Part shown: piece by piece, positions 61,601 through 64,000 of the stretch
Numbering within the stretch: the first letter of the stretch is position 1
How the letters are laid out: every line of letters starts with the position of its first letter
Assembly: GCA_032173965.1 (NCBI GenBank)
Contig: CM063288.1
Location: 25,762,001-25,826,000, forward strand
Direction: 5' to 3'
Length of the DNA: 64,000 nucleotides
DNA from: Sitta carolinensis
Lineage: Eukaryota > Chordata > Aves > Passeriformes > Sittidae
The notes under the pieces: model-generated
Seen by the model: the letters and a program-made list of their open reading frames with translations, nothing else
Told to the model about the DNA's origin: nothing
The model's database searches: none
Made by a program: the position numbers and the translations under genes

Positions 61601-64000
61601 AGGTTCAACTAGCCTTATTCCATTTGTCAACACATAAGGGGCACAACAGGTGTTGAGCATCTGAAATTGCTACACTGGCTCTTTGGTGAAGGGGTGGCAA
61701 GAATGCTAATTGCTATAAGAGCTGATACTCAAAAACATTTGTGATGGAGCATGGATTCTATTCGGCAACCACATAAATAACAGCCTCGAGCACCACCTTA
61801 ACCAGGCCAGCAGGATTTCCCAGAAGAAGAGGTGTGAAATATCTCTGACTACATGTACCTCTCAATTAGATCTCTTGCATCCCACAGTAAGACACTGATG
61901 CACTGAAGTCAACAGGTTGTGTGGGTGTAGAAACCCACGTGGAATGATCCACCTTGTAAAGCTAAGATCAAGACCCGTAGCCACGTAACCATGAAATTGG
62001 TGGTAGTGAAAAAAAGAGAGGTGAACCAGGAAAAGGCAAGAGTGGTGGCCTGTTTCAGAACACTGTGGCAGACAGGACAGAGGGATTCCTATTTCAATTG
62101 TATACAAACTGAAGTTTAGTTTTGAAAGTGCAGCTGTATTGCAAACTTAGTTTGCTCATGGAAAAATGTTACGCAGTCAGTTTTCAGGGAAGAGTCATCA
62201 AGTGATATACAAAAATTGAAATCTAAGTGGGGGAAGAGACTTGATGTCCTAAGCTACTTTAAAGGTACATAAAGGCCATTGATTTCAAATGGCAATCATG
62301 GACCTGCAGAGCTCTGACAGCTTTTGAAATTCCCTGTCTAAACCTATGCACAGATTAGGAGCTGGGTTCTGTTCTGAGTTAGACCAGTACAAACTCACGA
62401 TGACCTTAGACCGGAAAGCTCCTCTGTAATTTACACCAACGCAACCAAGCAGAACTTAATTCTCAATTCCTATCCTCTCTCCCCCCCTCAGCATTTCCTA
62501 AGAAAGAGAAACATGATGTGCAGCAAATATACTCTGCACTAGCTGCAGCTTCATTAGAAGTTTGATGGGCACAAGAACCATTTCAAGACCAAAGTCCCGA
62601 AACCAACACATATAAATTAACACCCTCTAAAGTTACATGAATACACAAGCAGATTAAAGAACTAACCATTTGGTATACTAGTTCTCCACTCTTTTTCAGT
62701 CAGACATCCCAGACCATTGAAGAAGTTATATGAACACAACAAAAATCGTCTGCAAATCAAACAGTTGTCTCCTCAACAAAGTATGGGTAACATAATTTAA
62801 AAATAAATAAAAGCCTTGTCAGATTTGCCTCATTCATAATCTCACTGGGCATTCCTCAATCAGCAGGACAATCACAAGCAGGATTTTGTAGGCTTCAATT
62901 AAACTTTTTATGTGATTTAAAAACATTTAAGTGTTACAAACATATTTAAATCACCACTTAAAATATTCGGCTTATATTATTAAGATCTATTTTACCAAGT
63001 ATGAAATAATGACTTCATAACAACAGAAGCAGGAACATAATTTTTGTTTCTTCCACCCACATACACTTGCAATTTCAGAAAAGGACATATGCATCATCCA
63101 CACTCTTTTATATTTAAAGAGGACAGATCATTCAAGAAAAGAGGGATAGTATGATTGCTACAATAGTAAGAAGACACAAGACCTATCCCATTTAAACTCT
63201 GTTCCTTAGGAAGATGGAAGGAGAGGTTTGGGTCAGATATTTTGGTGTGTGCCTGACTGCCAACAAAATTAATTTCTACAGCATCTAAACTTCATTCAGT
63301 GATCCTTTGCTCAGAAAGTTTATTAGGCCTCCCTATTACATGTGCTTAATTTCCTGAAATAGACTAGAATACACACAGGTAGAATAAAATCCATCATCTA
63401 CAGTACAAGACTGAAATGTAGAATTTTCTATTTTCTCTCATCTGCATCTCTGAAATAAACCAAGAAGAGTAGAGACTTGTATTAAACAGGAGCTACTTCT
63501 ACTGTCAAAGTCAGAATACAGGAGCAAGTTTGAGCCCTATAGAGTCATAAGCAAATTCCTTCTTGATAAGGAGATGCAAGTAAACACTTCAGAATCTCTG
63601 CTGCTATTACCACTTGGTTTAAAAAACAAAATTAAAAAGTAATTGTTATTTTCAAAAATCCAAAACCTAGCTGACTCCTTTCTTTAGGAACTGCAATTAC
63701 TACCAAAGAGTGAATACTGTCATTAGCAGGTGATCAGTACAAACAAAACCATCCTGCAGACAGAAGGAATTGTTACCTATTTTGCTTTAGTGATTCCTCT
63801 TTTGGTTAGCCATGACTGCTGATAGGCACCTGCTACTTCCTTAGAAACATTCAGCTTCCCAGAGCATCAAACTCTACAATTGTTGGAGAAACTATATGGC
63901 TCTAAGGGAATTAAAATCTGACCAAGAAAGTCGCACTAGTTAGACATATGAGAAATGCATCCATTTGAAACTTGCAATGGGTCTGACCTAGACTTCTGTG

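Larger units (their letters stand above)
53135..64000 (-). other. INO80D: Putative long 3' UTR of a minus-strand gene, probably INO80D
   Basis: From about 53.15 kb the sequence becomes AT-rich, with many TATA/TACA and poly-T/poly-A stretches, no recognisable repeat copies and no credible ORF in 10.8 kb on either strand. A minus-strand AATAAA at its left edge would end a transcript coming from beyond base 64000. In human, the gene following NRP2 in convergent orientation is, from memory, INO80D, an INO80 chromatin-remodelling subunit gene with an unusually long 3' UTR of order 10 kb. The identity is inferred from gene order and length only; no INO80D coding sequence is visible. It could instead be AT-rich intergenic DNA. 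Confidence 0.42.

Noticed and set aside
53135..64000. Coding exons of INO80D on the minus strand
   Set aside because: No minus-strand frame over about 85 codons and none with recognisable protein sequence; only a UTR call is possible.
1..64000. tRNA, rRNA, CRISPR arrays, endogenous retroviral genes or LTR pairs
   Set aside because: No cloverleaf boxes, regularly spaced repeats, reverse-transcriptase-like frames or terminal repeats were seen on reading both strands; weak or very old copies could be missed without a search.

Overview
This is vertebrate genomic DNA, most likely from a bird. The genes have introns, GT-AG splice sites and AATAAA polyadenylation signals. Recognisable interspersed repeats are sparse: I found only two old CR1-type LINE fragments. 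Short CpG-rich patches are scattered through it. The one gene whose coding sequence I can identify with confidence is neuropilin-2 (NRP2), on the + strand. Only its 3' end is present; the CUB, F5/8-type and MAM exons must lie before base 1.

Layout. Bases 1-4357 are the end of an NRP2 intron. Bases 4358-4638 are the terminal coding exon of the NRP2b isoform, with its own membrane segment and tail, and its 3' UTR runs to a poly(A) signal at 7241. Bases about 7265-14722 are intron. Bases 14723-14791 are a 23-codon acidic cassette exon. Bases 15420-15724 are the terminal coding exon of NRP2a, with a neuropilin membrane segment and a C-terminal SEA motif. Its 3' UTR runs to a poly(A) signal at 18806. 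All three coding exons begin in the same phase, after the first base of a codon, so the upstream ectodomain can join either to b or to cassette plus a. The gene can therefore make two receptors with one ectodomain and unrelated anchors and tails.

Bases about 18.85-53.1 kb look like a gene-poor intergenic stretch. It holds two CR1 fragments (about 28.3-28.8 and 37.9-38.35 kb), three long poly(A) tracts between 22.3 and 26.5 kb, and a compact CpG island with a GC-rich minisatellite at about 39.2-39.6 kb. From about 53.15 kb to the end the sequence is AT-rich and lacks a credible open reading frame. It reads well as the long 3' UTR of a minus-strand gene ending at a minus-strand AATAAA at 53155-53160. 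From remembered gene order (NRP2 and INO80D are convergent neighbours in human) the best guess is INO80D, but no INO80D coding sequence is in the window.

I found no viral element, CRISPR array, rRNA or tRNA gene, or wholly new biological system. The most interesting material is the alternative 3' architecture of NRP2: a divergent, longer juxtamembrane cassette, unequal splice-site strengths, and a possible retained-intron soluble form. Next come the isolated CpG island at 39 kb, possible retroposed 3' ends near 22 kb, and an unusually long antisense ORF at 3345-4415.
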